Assembly (NCBI GenBank): GCA_024345305.1
Contig: BRON01000012.1
Location: 1,302,001-1,366,000, forward strand
DNA length: 64,000 nt
Origin: Mrakia gelida
Lineage: Eukaryota > Basidiomycota > Tremellomycetes > Cystofilobasidiales > Mrakiaceae
Direction of reading: 5' to 3'
Of this stretch, positions 45,426 to 56,932 are shown piece after piece. The notes under the pieces are model-generated. The model was not told where the DNA came from. It saw nothing but the letters and a program-made list of their open reading frames with translations, and searched no databases. The first letter of the stretch is position 1; every line of letters begins with the position of its first letter. A program made the translations under genes and the position numbers.

Positions 45426-48184
45426 ATGGCCGCTGTTTCCTCCTCCCCTCAGCTCCAATCTATGCCAGGAGGGTTCCAACCTTTCTCTCTCCTGAACGGC
45501 AACCATGGTGGATCTCGAGATGGAGGTGCTCTGAAGGCTTTGCTGGCTGAGCCGTTGGAGTTCAAGGAGACGGCGACGGTGGTCAACTCTTTGGAACCGG
45601 GAGAGAGAGGTTGGATAGAGGTCAATCCTCTGGCTAAGGTGAGCTCCTGCTTCGTCCTTCTTCCTTTCTCACTTCTCCCCTTCCCCGCATACTCATGGCT
45701 CGCGTCTTGAGAGAGCTGACCCCTCCGTCCCTCTTGCTCGCTCGCTCTCCTTCGATGCTTCCTCGCTCGTCCAGCCTCCCAAATCCGAGCTCCCCTCCTC
45801 CGTTCTCCCCTCTCCTTCCACCCCTTCCTCCTCCTCGTCTCCCTCAAAATCAACCAAGAAGAACTCGTCAGCTCTCTACTCGGGTCCCATGCCTCTCACC
45901 TTCCCTCCCACAGAGCGAGCTCTCGGAGTAGGACTCTCCAATCACGGAAACACCTGCTACCTCAACTCCGTCCTTCAAGCTGTCATTCATACTCCTGGAC
46001 TCGCTCATTTGCTGCTTCAGCACGAGCCTTCATCGTGTACGTTCTACTCGTCCTTTTGAAGCTGGTGGGTGGGAGGGAGGGCGAGGGAGGAGGAGGAGCC
46101 TGGGAAGGAAGGAGTGCGCGCGTTTGAGCTCGCCTGGCTCGCTCGCTTCTCGTCGTATGCTGATCTCTCTTCGCCTCTTACTCCCTCTCTCCATAGGTGC
46201 CCTCAAGAAGAAGGAAGAGTACTGCACCATGTGCTCGATGAGACTCATTCACGTCTACTCCTTCAACAAACCCGTCAACGTCTACTTCCCTAGCGTGATC
46301 GCGAAGCACCTCAAGCGTGAGTCGTTTCGAATCCGTCTCGTTCTCCTGGAGCTTTCGTTCTGCGTCGCACGTGCGAATCTAAAGGGATCCTCGCTTTTCG
46401 TGGAAGCTGACTGAAGATGCTTTGTGCTGTTTTCGTTTTCGTACAGAGATCGCGAAGCCTTTGCGAAACGGACGGCAGGAGGACTCGCACGAGTTCCTTC
46501 GGTTCCTCATCGATGGACTGCAGAACTCGGAGCTCTGGATGCACGGGAACCCCAAGTACGTATCCAATAACCTCCTACACCCTTTCTGAGCTCGTCTGTC
46601 CCCTCAGATGCCCTCGCGACGCTCATCTTCCTCGTCGCTCGAGCTGACTCAAAACGTGCTCCTTCTTTCGTTTCTCGTTCCTGCAGGAACACCAACGGCG
46701 ACCTCAAGTACACCTCCTCGATCCATCAACTCTTCGGAGGTCGTCTTCGATCGAGAGTCACCTGCTCGAAGTGCGGCCATCCCTCGGACACGTTCGACGC
46801 GTTCCTCGATCTCTCCGTCGAGGTTCGCCAGTGCAGCAGCGTCAAGGCAGCGTTCGACAAGTTCGTCAAGATGGATCGACTCGAGGGTGCTAACAAGTAC
46901 AAGTGCGAGAAGTGAGTCGTCAAAGCGCTGTCTTTGGATCGATCTCCTGCGACGAGGGAGGGAGAGCGAGGAGGGAGTGTTGAGGAGAGAAAGCTGGAGC
47001 TGACGCGCCTTTGTTCCTTCGCGTTCGTCCCTCCAGGTGCAAGGTCCTCGTCAACGCTACGAAGCAGCTCACCATCGACGAGGCTCCCAAGGCTCTGGTC
47101 GTCCATCTCAAGAGGTTCACTCCCACCGGAGGGAAGATTCGAGATCGGATCTCGTACGATCAGAATTTCGACATCAGCCCTTACATGTCGGTCGGCCAGG
47201 TTCGTCTCGTCTCTCCTTCTTCTTCTTCTCACCCCTCTCCCGTGGCACCTTAGCTAACACTCGCTTCTTCTCGTTTCCTCTCGCCTTCATCAGCACGGAG
47301 CTCGCTACTCGCTGTACGCCGTCGTCTGCCACTCGGGAGGAGGTCCTCACTCCGGTCACTACGTCGCTCACGTTCGCTCCACCGACTCGAAACGATGGGG
47401 ATACATGGACGACTCGTCGGTCTCGCCCTCGGGGAAGGCTCCTCTCGGTCTCGCGGACGCCTACGTCCTCTTTTACATCCGAGAAAAGGGAGACGCTCTC
47501 AGTCGAGCGATCAACTCGACCCCAGCAGCCAAGCAGCAGCCCAAGAACCCTTTCTCGCCGGCCAACTTGGATACGGGGAAGCCGATCGAGAGGATTCAGC
47601 CACAGCAGCAGCAGCAGCAGCAGAGGGAGCAGCCGGTGGCGGGACCGTCGAGACTGCCGTTCGTGAACGGAGGAGGAGCGTCGACGACGACGACGACGAC
47701 CACCCATACCAACGGAGGAGGAGTCAAGCGACCTTATTCGGAAGTCAAGGCAGCTCCCGAGGAATCTTCTTCTGGATCCGAAGAGGAGGACGACGACGAC
47801 GACGAACCTCCAGCTCCCTCTCAACCCACCCAACCCACTCAGCCCTCCCCCTCTCGCCCTCCCTCCACCTTCCAACCCACCCCTTCCTCCCTCCCCTTCC
47901 CTCTCAACCCCAACCCCAACCACTCCTCCGGCTCCAAACCCAAGCATCAACTCCCTCCCTCCTCCCTCCACCACGGCAGCAGTCGGACCAACAACGTCCC
48001 TCTCCCCTCGCCCACGTCGGAAGGGAAGAAGAAGAAGCATCGCAACAGGGAGAAGAAGAAGGCGAGGTCGATGATCGATCCGTATGGAGTCATGAAGATC
48101 GGGGGTGGGAACGGGAACCCGAGTCGGTTCGAGTTGGCCAAGGGAGGGAAGAGTGTGGTTGGGTCGATGAAGGGGAGGAATTGA
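45426..48184 (+). CDS. ubiquitin-specific protease (USP36/Ubp10 type)
   Basis: Cysteine protease of the USP family. The Cys box is 'GLSNHGNTCYLNSVLQAVIH'. Zinc-binding CxxC pairs are CTMC and CSKCG / CEKC. Further blocks are 'RNGRQEDSHEFLRFLIDGLQ' and 'KALVVHLKRFTPTGGKI', and the His box is 'HSGGGPHSGHYVAHV' with WGYMDDSSV. The C-terminus after the catalytic domain is long and low-complexity: poly-Gln (47603-47623), Thr-rich, acidic and Pro-rich stretches, then a basic KKKKHRNREKKKARSM motif, as in nucleolar USP36/Ubp10. It removes ubiquitin from proteins, probably in the nucleus/nucleolus (inference from the basic tail). Around eight introns. Stop at 48182-48184. Confidence 0.92.
47603..47623 (+). 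repeat. CAG repeat encoding poly-Gln
   Basis: Perfect CAG triplets in the C-terminal region of the deubiquitinase, in frame as glutamine. A GAC-repeat follows at about 47676-47700. Confidence 0.85.
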
Positions 48185-48760
48185 GGTCGGTTCGCCTACT
48201 CTACCCTGTCTCTCGATTAGAACCCAGAGCTACTGTCTTCATCATCTTACTCTTTTTCCTACACCGCCTTTTCTTTTGTTCTTGCGCTACCCACCTTGAC
48301 GTTTGAGTCGAGGAGGGAGAGGAGGAGTGTCGCGTTCGCGTCGCTTTTCTTTCTCGTTTGCCCTTCGCTTCGCTCCGCCTTCATTTTCTTCCTTTGTTTC
48401 GTGGATGTTTGTTTCTTCTGCCACTCTCGTACACACTCATGATCGCATTGCATTTTTCTCTTCTGGCACATATACCGCCGTCGTGGGCGGGCGTGAGAAA
48501 GAGCGAGGGATGGACGACGTAGAAAAAGCTTCTTGTTTCTTTCGAGGCGCGACTGACGAGAGGCACTTGTCTAGCTGACTCTTTGGCGAGCTTCAGCTCT
48601 TAACTGTCAAGACGGCCGAAGTACTTGCTTAGGAGTAGCAGGCAAACTTTTTCTCTCGCCCGATGAAAGAGATGCGAGAAGGAGGAGCACAGCTTCGCGA
48701 GGGTTGGTTGAGCTTTGAGCTTCCTTCCCTCGAAGAACCCTCGACCACGAGGACTCAAAC
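48185..48760. other. intergenic region upstream of the intact F-box gene
   Basis: T-rich 3' UTR of the deubiquitinase up to about 48450, then purine-rich sequence. No gene and no clear TATA element seen. Confidence 0.5.
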
Positions 48761-51252
48761 GATGGACGATCTCAGCCAAGCTGCTCATATGGTGAGCTTA
48801 ATCCCTGCCCCCTCCTAGTAGACGAGCCCTGACCTTTCTCTGCATATTTCCCAGACCGGTCGATGCCAACTGCTGGAGGTTCGTCCGAACCAAGCTCACC
48901 TTCTCCATTCCCTTCCCTTCCTCGACCTCGAGCTCATCCTTTCTTCCCCCTCTACTTCACCAACAGATGCCTGTCGAAATCCTCCTTCATATCATCAGTC
49001 TCATCGACCTCGAGGCGGACGAAAACGGGGAAGCTCTCCCTGTTTCTCTGGCTTGCAAAACTCTTCGAGAGGTGAGCTTCGACCTTTCAGTTTCCCTTCC
49101 TTCTCGTCCTCGCTGCCTCGACGTTCCACTTCCCTCGCCTGCTTACTGACGCCAGGGTACTGCTTGACCGCTGAATGGGAAACAGGCATGCTGCAGTAGA
49201 TACTTCCAAGGTCTAGAAATCGACGTCTCGAAACCGATTCAACTGAAACTCCTTCGAGCGAGAGCAGACGACCCTAGCGTCGCTCCGGCCATTCGGTTCG
49301 TCCTACTCCCTTCCATTCATCGTGTGGTAGCGCGAAGATCACCATCTGACACCTCTCTTTTTTTTCGCGTCATTCAGAGACCTCAGGCTCTCCTCAGAAG
49401 CTGAAACCCAGCCGGTCAACCGCTCGCTCCTCGACCCTCTCCTTCACGCCCTAGAGAAGATGTCAGGTCTCGACAGGATCTCCCTCCCTCCCTGGCTTCT
49501 CGTCGAGGAAACTCTCACTGCCTTACGGAACAACCCCTCGGTCCTCGTTATCGACATCGACGGACTCGTCAATCGTTCGACGTTCTCCCTCGACGCGTTC
49601 CTCCCTTCCCATAACTCCTCCTCCTCCTCCTCCGCTCCTCTTCGCCCCCTCACGTTTGAGCTCGAGCTCGGTCTGGACGAAAGTGGATTCGGCTCGGATC
49701 TCGTCGCTCGCTTCAAACAATCAGGAGACACGGTCGTATCCATCTCCGTCGTCGTCGACTCCCCCATCGTCCCTCCCTTCCTCGTCGACCTCCTCCCCGA
49801 TCTCAAATACCTCGACATCGAACTCGACCCGGCGTCAGCAGAAGTTGTTCTTCCCTGGACGAGTACCCTCCCAGCTCTCTACCCCTCCCTCGAAGCGGTC
49901 TCGATCGGAATCAAGAAGGAGAAGGACGGAGACGAGGAGGATCCGACGTTCTTCCTTTCAAAGTCCAACTGGATCGACATCCCTGGAAACGAGGAGCCTG
50001 CGGTAGCGGAGTTTCTTGGAGAGTGGAGCGAAGTGGCGTTCGAGTCGGTGGATGTGGATCAGAAGATGGGAGGAGGCGACGGAGCCGGAAGGGATGGGGA
50101 ACTGTCGAGAGTCGCGTTCGTGCTCGACGAGTGCATCATCAGTCGGTCGATGGTTGTTTCGCTCGGTCAAGTTGTAGGATCGGTGGTGAACCTTGTTCTG
50201 GAACCGAGGTACTGGAATGCAAGCTTTGGCTGGCAGGTAAGCACACCTCAACTCTCTCGCTGTCTCCCGTCGCTCGTGATCGAGACGCGTCTCACTGACA
50301 ACTCGTTTCCTCTCCTCTTTCTCTCTTCAGGATTGGGTGAGCAACCTCTCATCGCTCGTCGTGAACTCTCGGAGCCATCTTTTCTGACTCTTTCCCTCTC
50401 CTCTCTTCGTTTCTTGCCCCCCCTCTTTAGAATTCAACAGTCTCCGCCTTCTCCGCCTTCGAGTCCCTCAAGATGCTCGAGTTCTGCTGCACTTTCACCC
50501 CCAGCCTCACCCTCGACGTCGTCGTCGGCTGCAAACCCGAATGCCTCGACCTCGTCTACACCCACCGACCCTCACTCAAGACGGATCTCGTCCTTGTCGG
50601 AGGAAAGGAAGGACTTCGAACGCTCGAAACAAGACTCAACGTCGCTCGATTGGAACTCCTCGCTCCCCATCTTCCCGTGTCAACGGAGGTCTCCTGGAGG
50701 TTCGGTCACGACGATCCTGTTGCTGAGTGGTCGGGGTGGGTGGAGAGCGACGAGAAGGGGGAGGGGGAGGGGAGGAAGACGCTCTCGATGAAGGAGGTTG
50801 GGAAGAGGAGGGAGGAGTGGAGGGAAGGGTCCAAGCCGGCTTGTTTGGTGTGCCAGTGGCATTTCCAGGAGGATACAGAGCAGATGACTCCGATAGACTC
50901 GCTGGTGGATTGTCCGGTGGAGGAAGTCCGAGCGGCGCTGGCGTTGGGAGGAATGGATTTGGTCGCGTTTGATTCGAGGTGAGTCGCTGGTCCTCTTTTC
51001 GTTCCCTTTCCAATCTGTGCACGTTGATTGAGCGAAACCCTGACTGATATCATCCACCCTCCGTCTCGGTGTAGATCCCTCGTCGGAAACGAAACTCCAT
51101 TTGAGGTGTTCCTTCGGTTCGTCCTCTCCTCCTCGCTTCCGCGAGCAGCTGATCGCGTCTCGTTGGACACGGATGAGTACGGTGCGAAGAGCGAGGCTGA
51201 TCTTCCTCCTCTACCTCTTCACAGGTCTGGGTCTGCGTCCTCGTCGTCTTGA
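48761..51252 (+). CDS. F-box-type protein, intact paralogue
   Basis: Exon 1 is MDDLSQAAHM (48761-48790), followed by GTGAGC. A 24-base mini-exon (TGRCQLLE) follows, then the F-box-like start 'MPVEILLHIISLIDLEADEN' with LACKTLRE. Downstream segments: 'CCRYFQGLEIDVSKPIQLKL', 'EKMSGLDRISLPPWLL', 'LEFCCTFTPSLTLDVVVGCK', 'GLRTLETRLNVARLELLAPH', 'PACLVCQWHF' and 'CPVEEVRAALALGGMDLVAF'. The final exon holds NETPFEVFLRF and ends SGSASSSS. The same blocks occur in the broken copy at 15866-18116. The family is probably an F-box adaptor of SCF ubiquitin ligases with a lineage-specific C-terminal part that includes a CxxC; the substrate is unknown. Roughly 640 residues. Confidence 0.7.
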
Positions 51253-51705
51253 TGAGTCGGTCTCGTCGGATCCGTCGACAAACTTCGAACGTCGAGACAC
51301 GGCTGCAGGAGGGAGTTTTAGATGCGACGAGAAGGTTAAACGGATCGATGGAGAAGTAGACAGCCTGCTTATGAGTCTCCGAGACGCGGGAAAAAGAGAG
51401 GAACGTTCCGAGCTGAGTTCTCGTGCAGGCCGAGAGCGGAAGGGCTGAGCGAAAGAGGGAGAGGCGCGAGACGACGCGTCCTCGACTTTCTGTCAGATTT
51501 TCGCTGGGAATCAACGGGAATGTTGCGCGTGATTGCAGAAGCTGGGAAACAAAGCCTAGATCTACAAGGCCAAATTCTAGATCAATCACTCGTACCCTGA
51601 GAAGATCGGAGCTCGAAAAGCGACCCTTGTCGAAATGGTCGAGCTCGTCTTTTCCCTTCCCTTCCCTTCCTTCTCCCTCCCAACCATCTCGCCCTCCCCT
51701 TCGCC
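51253..51705. other. intergenic region
   Basis: 3' end of the F-box gene and promoter of the next plus-strand gene, with a CCTT-rich leader just before 51706. GACGCGTC at 51473. No gene seen. Confidence 0.5.
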
Positions 51706-52676
51706 ATGTCCGCCCTCCCCCGACCCTCCCTAGCGCGCTACGCCATCAACTTCATCCGCCGCCGCGATCTCAACACTCCCGCTCCCCCTCCCTCCGCCTG
51801 GTGGCTCTCAACTCAACCGTATCGGAAACCCTTCTTCCTCACCTTCCTCCTCGCCGGGTTCGCCTCCGCCGAGTTCCTCGTGTCTGGGTCGCACGAACGA
51901 GAGATGGCTCTCGAGCACAGGAAGATCTTGATCATGGATAACTTTATCGAACAGATCAAAGAGGAGGAGGTGTTTGCTAAAGCTGGAGAGCAGGCAGGGA
52001 AGGAGAGGGAGGAGGATGTGGTGACCAGAGCGGATGTTAACTTTGCCTTGTACGGGATGGAGTTGGAGGAGATTGAGGGAGGGGAGTACGAGGTTGCTGC
52101 GGAGGCTGGGATGGCTGAGTTGACGAGGAAGAGGGAGGAGGTGAAGGAGGGACTGAGGAGGAAGAGGGAGGAGGAGAGGAGGAAGAAGATCGAGCCCGAG
52201 GTGGTGAAGGTGAGCTTCGACGATACTTACCTTCCTTCGTTTCGTTTTCTCGGCCTCTTCCTCTTTCTGGCAGTTCGCTGATATCTCGCCTCTCTCTCTC
52301 TTGCATCCTTCGTTTGGCTTCGCCCTCTACTCAGGCTGATCTGGAAACAAGAGTTCAAGACTGTTCGTCCATCGTCCTTCTCCTTTTACCCTCCCTCCCT
52401 CCCTCCCTCCCTCCCTTCCTCCCTCCCCAATCTTCTCCATCCTTCCCGATCCTTTTCCTTCCCCCATCATCTCCTCACCCCAGCTCTAACCTCTCCACCT
52501 CTCTCCCTTTCGTTCCTCCCTCAGTCACCAAGATGCTCCTCGAAGACGACACCAAGAAACCCGAGCACGGAGATTGGAGGACTCGACTCAACATCCCTCC
52601 GCCGATGACGGGGAAGCCTATCGATCTCGTGACGGAGCCGGAGGAGAGGAAGAAATGGGCGAAGCAGTTTATGTGA
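51706..52676 (+). CDS. unknown one-TM coiled-coil protein
   Basis: Three exons with matching phases: 51706-52209, a 28-base exon (ADLETRVQD) and a last exon starting at about 52525. The N-terminus MSALPRPSLARYAINFIRRR is Arg-rich and amphipathic, compatible with mitochondrial targeting. 'RKPFFLTFLLAGFASAEFLV' is one membrane helix. A long charged helix with Glu/Lys/Arg repeats (KREEVKEGLRRKREEERRKK) follows, and the C-terminus is 'GDWRTRLNIPPPMTGKPIDL' with EERKKWAKQFM. About 235 residues. No family recognised; a small mitochondrial inner-membrane or assembly protein is possible but only inferred. Confidence 0.7.
52389..52428 (+). repeat. CCCT tandem repeat in intron
   Basis: Imperfect CCCT/CCTT tandem within the last intron of the unknown one-TM gene; it extends the polypyrimidine tract before the acceptor. 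Confidence 0.7.
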
Positions 52677-53163
52677 AGGATTGGGGATGCTCATGGGAGT
52701 TTTGGGAAGCGTCGCGAAGGAGTGAGGTTGAGGTTTGGGAGGAAAGAGAGGGAGAGAGAGAGAAAGAAAGAGAGAGGTTCTGTCGGCGTAGAAGAGACAG
52801 AGAAGTCGGTTTTTCTGACGGTCGGTCAAGGTGGGAGGAAGTCGTCCGCTTGAGAACGGCGCTCTCGTCGGGAGGGAAGGAAGGACCAGGACGCGTCGCG
52901 TTGGTCTACGCACGCCGTCGAGCGATCGCCTCCTGTGTCTTTCCTCACAATCCTGAGAAGAAGATAAACCTCCTTATGTGAGCTATCAGCTCTAACAAGT
53001 TTCATCTTTCGTCCCTTTCGGTCGCCCGCTTGAAGTTGAAGCAGTCCAACAACCTGTCGAGCTCGCGTCCTCCTTCCCTCGCTTCTCTCGAGCCCAAACC
53101 CAGTCTCTTCAGTCGTCAAAGGTCATCTCAAATAGCCTACACACCTAATCATGTTTGCACTCG
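52677..53163. other. convergent intergenic region
   Basis: Between the unknown one-TM gene (plus) and GMF (minus). Purine-rich GAGA stretch at 52740-52800. No gene seen. Confidence 0.5.
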
Positions 53164-54111
53164 CTACTCTCCACCCAGAAGGATTCCCTCGAGATACTCC
53201 GTCGTCAGTCCCTCCGTCCCATCTCGCACTTCGACGACCTGATCCGACACGAAGCGAAGGGAGAACAAGGTCAGCTTCGATGAAAAAAACGACCAGCATC
53301 CTCCCTCCCAGCTCAGTTCTCTGCCTTCTAGTCGGAGAAGGCGAAGAGCAAAACCAGCGAAAGGAAGGAAGAAGAGGCGAGAGGAAGAGATCGAAACGAA
53401 GCTCACCTTGCTAACACTCGCCGCCTGCTGGAACATGCTCAGCGCACTCGCATGAAGAGTCATCAAGTCCGGTGGTGCGCCCATAGGAGACCAGTTGATC
53501 AGGGCCATGGGAGTGGAGGTTCGACCGTCTTTGTGAGTCTGAGAGGAAGGAACGGGGAGAGAGAGAGGGAAGGAGAAGGAGGTGAGCTCATCGTTTCGTC
53601 CGAGCCCTTCCTTCCTTCCGCTCGTCCTTTGGTTCGCTTGAAGAGAGCAGAGTTCCAAGGGAAAGACACCCACAAGCTGGTAAGAGAGCACGACGTATCT
53701 TGGGGAGTTGGAAGGGAGTTCCTCTGCGAGTTCCTCGATGTCAGCGAAGTCGGAGAAGACCTCGTCCTCTTCGATGATGAGCTTCGTCTTGTTGATCTTG
53801 ACTGAAGACGCCAAATCAATCAAGCGAAAGAGAGGAAAGAGAGTCAGCCCTACTTTGAGCATGTATCTGTACTGCTGAAGATGGCTGAAGGTGTTGGACT
53901 GGTTGGACTCGACGAAGAATGGAAGTTGGAGCTCACAAACGATAGCCGAGTGACCTGTGGCTTTGGAGAACCGGAACGCTTTCAGGGAGGCAGTCACGGA
54001 GGGAGGGATGTCGAGGGTTTTACTCTGAGAAGGAGAAGAGATGAGAGAGAGAAGGGTGTCAGTGAGAGGAGATGGGGAAGACGGGGGAGAAGGAAGGGAG
54101 GGACGAACCAT
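53164..54111 (-). CDS. glia maturation factor (ADF/cofilin family)
   Basis: The ATG at 54109-54111 is immediately followed by a GTTCGT donor; exon 2 gives SKTLDIPPSVTASLKAFRFS. Joining with a phase-1 intron yields AIVFKINKTKLIIEEDEVF, then 'ELAEELPSNSPRYVVLSYQL', 'HKDGRTSTPMALINWSPMGA', 'SALSMFQQAASVSK' and 'VVEVRDGTEGLTTEYLEGIL' with LGGE. The length (about 140 residues) and these blocks are those of GMF (Aim7 in budding yeast), which binds Arp2/3 complex and debranches actin filaments in the cytoplasm. A GTTTGT donor at the first internal junction is a less likely alternative. Stop TAG at 53164-53166. Divergent from ADHFE1. Confidence 0.9.
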   Translation of the reverse strand: MVRPSLPSPPSSPSPLTDTLLSLISSPSQSKTLDIPPSVTASLKAFRFSKATGHSAIVCELQLPFFVESNQSNTFSHLQQYRYMLKVGLTLFPLFRLIDLASSVKINKTKLIIEEDEVFSDFADIEELAEELPSNSPRYVVLSYQLVGVFPLELCSLQANQRTSGRKEGLGRNDELTSFSFPLSLPVPSSQTHKDGRTSTPMALINWSPMGAPPDLMTLHASALSMFQQAASVSKVSFVSISSSRLFFLPFAGFALRLLRLEGRELSWEGGCWSFFSSKLTLFSLRFVSDQVVEVRDGTEGLTTEYLEGILLGGE

Positions 54112-54245
54112 GCTGGTCGTTTGGAGGGAAGAGGAGGTGAGCTCGAGCGAAGTGTCCAGCTTCGAGCTGGGTCGCAGAGGTTTTTCTCCATCAACTGGAG
54201 GAGCAGCTCTCTGATTGAAGAGAAGAAGAGAAAACTGACCCTGAA

Positions 54246-54254
54246 TTTATATAT
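54246..54254. promoter_or_regulatory. TATA-like box between GMF and ADHFE1
   Basis: TTTATATATC lies about 135 bases from the GMF ATG on one side and about 130 bases from the ADHFE1 ATG on the other. Being nearly palindromic, it could serve both divergent genes. Confidence 0.35.
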
Positions 54255-54383
54255 CTCCAAGTTGAATTGACCCTTCCGGCTCAACACCTTCCCGAAAAGC
54301 GATCATCTCCTCGTTCGTCCTCCCATCTCCTGACCTCCCTCCCTTCCTCCCTTCAACCACCATCCCCTCCTCCTTCCCACAAG

Positions 54384-56932
54384 ATGCGACTCACTGTCCC
54401 CCGCCTGCTCTACCTCCCCTCTTCCTCCAGCTCTCGCTCCTTGATCGCCTCTCCAGCCCAGATCTCCTCGCTCATCCACCACGCGAACAGCGCCGCCGTC
54501 TGCCCTGCTCATGGATCCAACTGTTCCTCCTGCTCGTCGTCCTCGCCCTCCTCCCAGGCTTCTCAGCTCAACTTGGTCTCGGGATTGAGGAAAATGAGCT
54601 CCTTGGGAGCTGCGAGTAACGGTGAAGACAAGGAGTACGCTTTTGAGGTCAGTCGTCTCCAAATCGGAGGGAGGGGCAGAGGAGAAGGTGAGCTCGGGCT
54701 CATAATCGTTTTCCCTTTCTGTCTAGGTCTCTGCTTCCAACCTTCGATTCGGAGACGGAGTCACTCGAGAAGTGGGCATGGACCTCGTCAACATGGGCGC
54801 GAAGAAGGTTGGAGTCTTCACGGACGCTACCGTAGCTCGTCTTGAACCGATGAAGGTGGTGAGTTGGAGGTCGAACTTCGAAGAGTCGTCGTCGGGTCGA
54901 GTCGCGAGCTCACCCTTCTCTTTTGATTATCTCGCCAGGTCATCGCGAGTTTGGAAGAGAATGGAATTGACTATGAAGTCTTCGACAGATGTAGAGTCGA
55001 GCCGACGGATGCTTCGTGAGTCTTGTTGTGGAGGGAGTTGTCGAGAGACGCGTCCGAACGAGCGAGGGCTGATTTTGTTGTTGACCTTTCGAAGATGGGA
55101 GGAAGCGATCGCTTGGTCGAGGGAGAGGGACTTCTCTCATTTCTTGGCTGTCGGAGGAGGGTCTGTTATCGACACCACCAAGGGTTCGTCTCCTCGATTC
55201 TCTCCTTCGTCGTTGTTTCGATCAGCTGATGAGACTCGCTCGTTCCTCCCTCTCGTTCTTCAGCCGCAAACCTGTTCGTCCTTGCTCCCAGGTTCCAAGG
55301 GATTTACTTCAGGCTAACCAGCTTTCCTCCGTTCACAGCTTCTCCGTCTACCGAGACTCCCCTCTCCTCGACTTCATCAATGCTCCAGTCGGCAAAGGTC
55401 TTCCCGTCACACGTCCTCTTCGACCTCTCATCGCTAGTTCGTGCCTGCTTTCCCCCCTTTTCATCCGAGCTCTCACCTTGAGCTGACGCAGCCTCTCATC
55501 TATAGTCCCCACCACAGCTGGAACCGGTTCTGAGACTACAGGAGCCGCCATAGTCGATATCCCTTCGCTTCGATTCAAAACTGGAATCGCCTCTCGAGCT
55601 CTTCGTCCAACTCTAGGAATCGTGGATAGCAGGAACACCAAGAGCTGCCCTCGGAGTATTAACATGAGTGCTGGCCTGGACGTGGTGAGTGTTCGGCTCT
55701 CTTGGGGGAAGGTGAGAAAAAGATACGATGGAAAACTCGAGCTGACTGTCGACGCGTCGTCCGCTTTTCAGCTGTTCCACGCTCTCGAGTCGTACACTGC
55801 GATTCCTTACGACCAGAGATCACCGAGACCTCAGAACCCTATCGATCGACCGGCTTATCAAGTGAGTGTACATTCTTGACCCTCTCTTCGACGAGGGAAT
55901 GGAAATCTGACGCGTCTGCGTTTTTGCACGACAGGGACGAAACCCAAGTCAGCTCTTCTCTCTCTTTTCTGTTCCCTGGCCTCATCTCACATCTGACCTG
56001 TCACCCTCACAGTCTCGGACGTCTTCTCCCTTTGGGCTCTCAAAACCACCGTCGAGATGCTTCCTCGAGTCCTCAAGAACGAAGACGACGCCGAGGCTCG
56101 AAAACAGATGCTCCTCGCCGCGACGGTTCGTTCCTCATCCGCACTCTTTACCTCTACTCGTCGCACATTCCTCGTTACTGACATGCTCTTCCTCTCGACC
56201 GTCGTTCAGTTCGCAGGAGTCGGATTCGGAACCGCTGGAGTCCATCTCTGCCACGCGGCTTCCTACCCGATCAGTTCCCACAACAAACTCGGTCCCAAGT
56301 ACACTCAGAAGGGAGGTTACGAAGGGTTGGGAGCCCCGATCATCCCTCACGGCATTTCTGTTGCTTTGGTGCGGTTCTCTCACCCCTTCTCTCCTCTCGT
56401 CCTCGCGTCTGACTTCATTCCTCCTCGCTTTCTTTCCGTTCGACGTTCGAACTCTAGACCGCTCCCTCCGTCTTCGCCTTCACCGCTCCCTCCTCACCAG
56501 ATCGTCATCAGCAGATCCTTGACGTTTTCGGCACCTTCTCCAAGAGTGGAGGAAGTCCATCTTCCAACTCAGTAGCCGATGGGAGTCTCGGAGCTCGAGT
56601 GAAGGAGAGCGTGGTCGAGTTCCTAGATTCACTCGGTGGGATGCCGAGAGGGTTGGAAGGGGTTGGTTATGGGGTGGGAGATTTGGACGCGCTGGTTGAA
56701 GGGATGCTGGTGAGTTCGAGAGTTTGCTTTCGTTGTGGGGTGGGTGGGCGGAGAGGGAAAGAACGAGAGAGAGAAAGTCGTCCTGACGTCGCGTCGATGT
56801 TTTGGTCTTGCTTTCGACCTTTTTCAGCCTCAGAAACGAGTCGTCAACCTCGCTCCCAACATTGCCCAGCAGGAGACGGAGGAGAGGAGGGATCAGTTGA
56901 AGGGGATCCTGAGCGATTCGTTGACTTGGTGA
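54384..56932 (+). CDS. hydroxyacid-oxoacid transhydrogenase, mitochondrial (ADHFE1)
   Basis: Iron-dependent alcohol dehydrogenase family. The N-terminus MRLTVPRLLYLPSSSSSRSL is a mitochondrial presequence. Conserved blocks: 'NLRFGDGVTREVGMDLVNMG' with AKKVGVFTDATVARL, 'DFSHFLAVGGGSVIDTTK' (NAD-binding GGGSVID), 'IPTTAGTGSETTGAAIVDIP', 'MSAGLDVLFHALESYTAIPY', 'FGTAGVHLCHAASYPIS' and 'GAPIIPHGISVAL'. The His residues of FHALESY, HLCHA and IPHG plus the Asp of GLDV fit the metal site. It ends RDQLKGILSDSLTW with TGA at 56930-56932. Family members oxidise 4-hydroxybutyrate with 2-oxoglutarate as acceptor. About nine introns. Confidence 0.92.
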
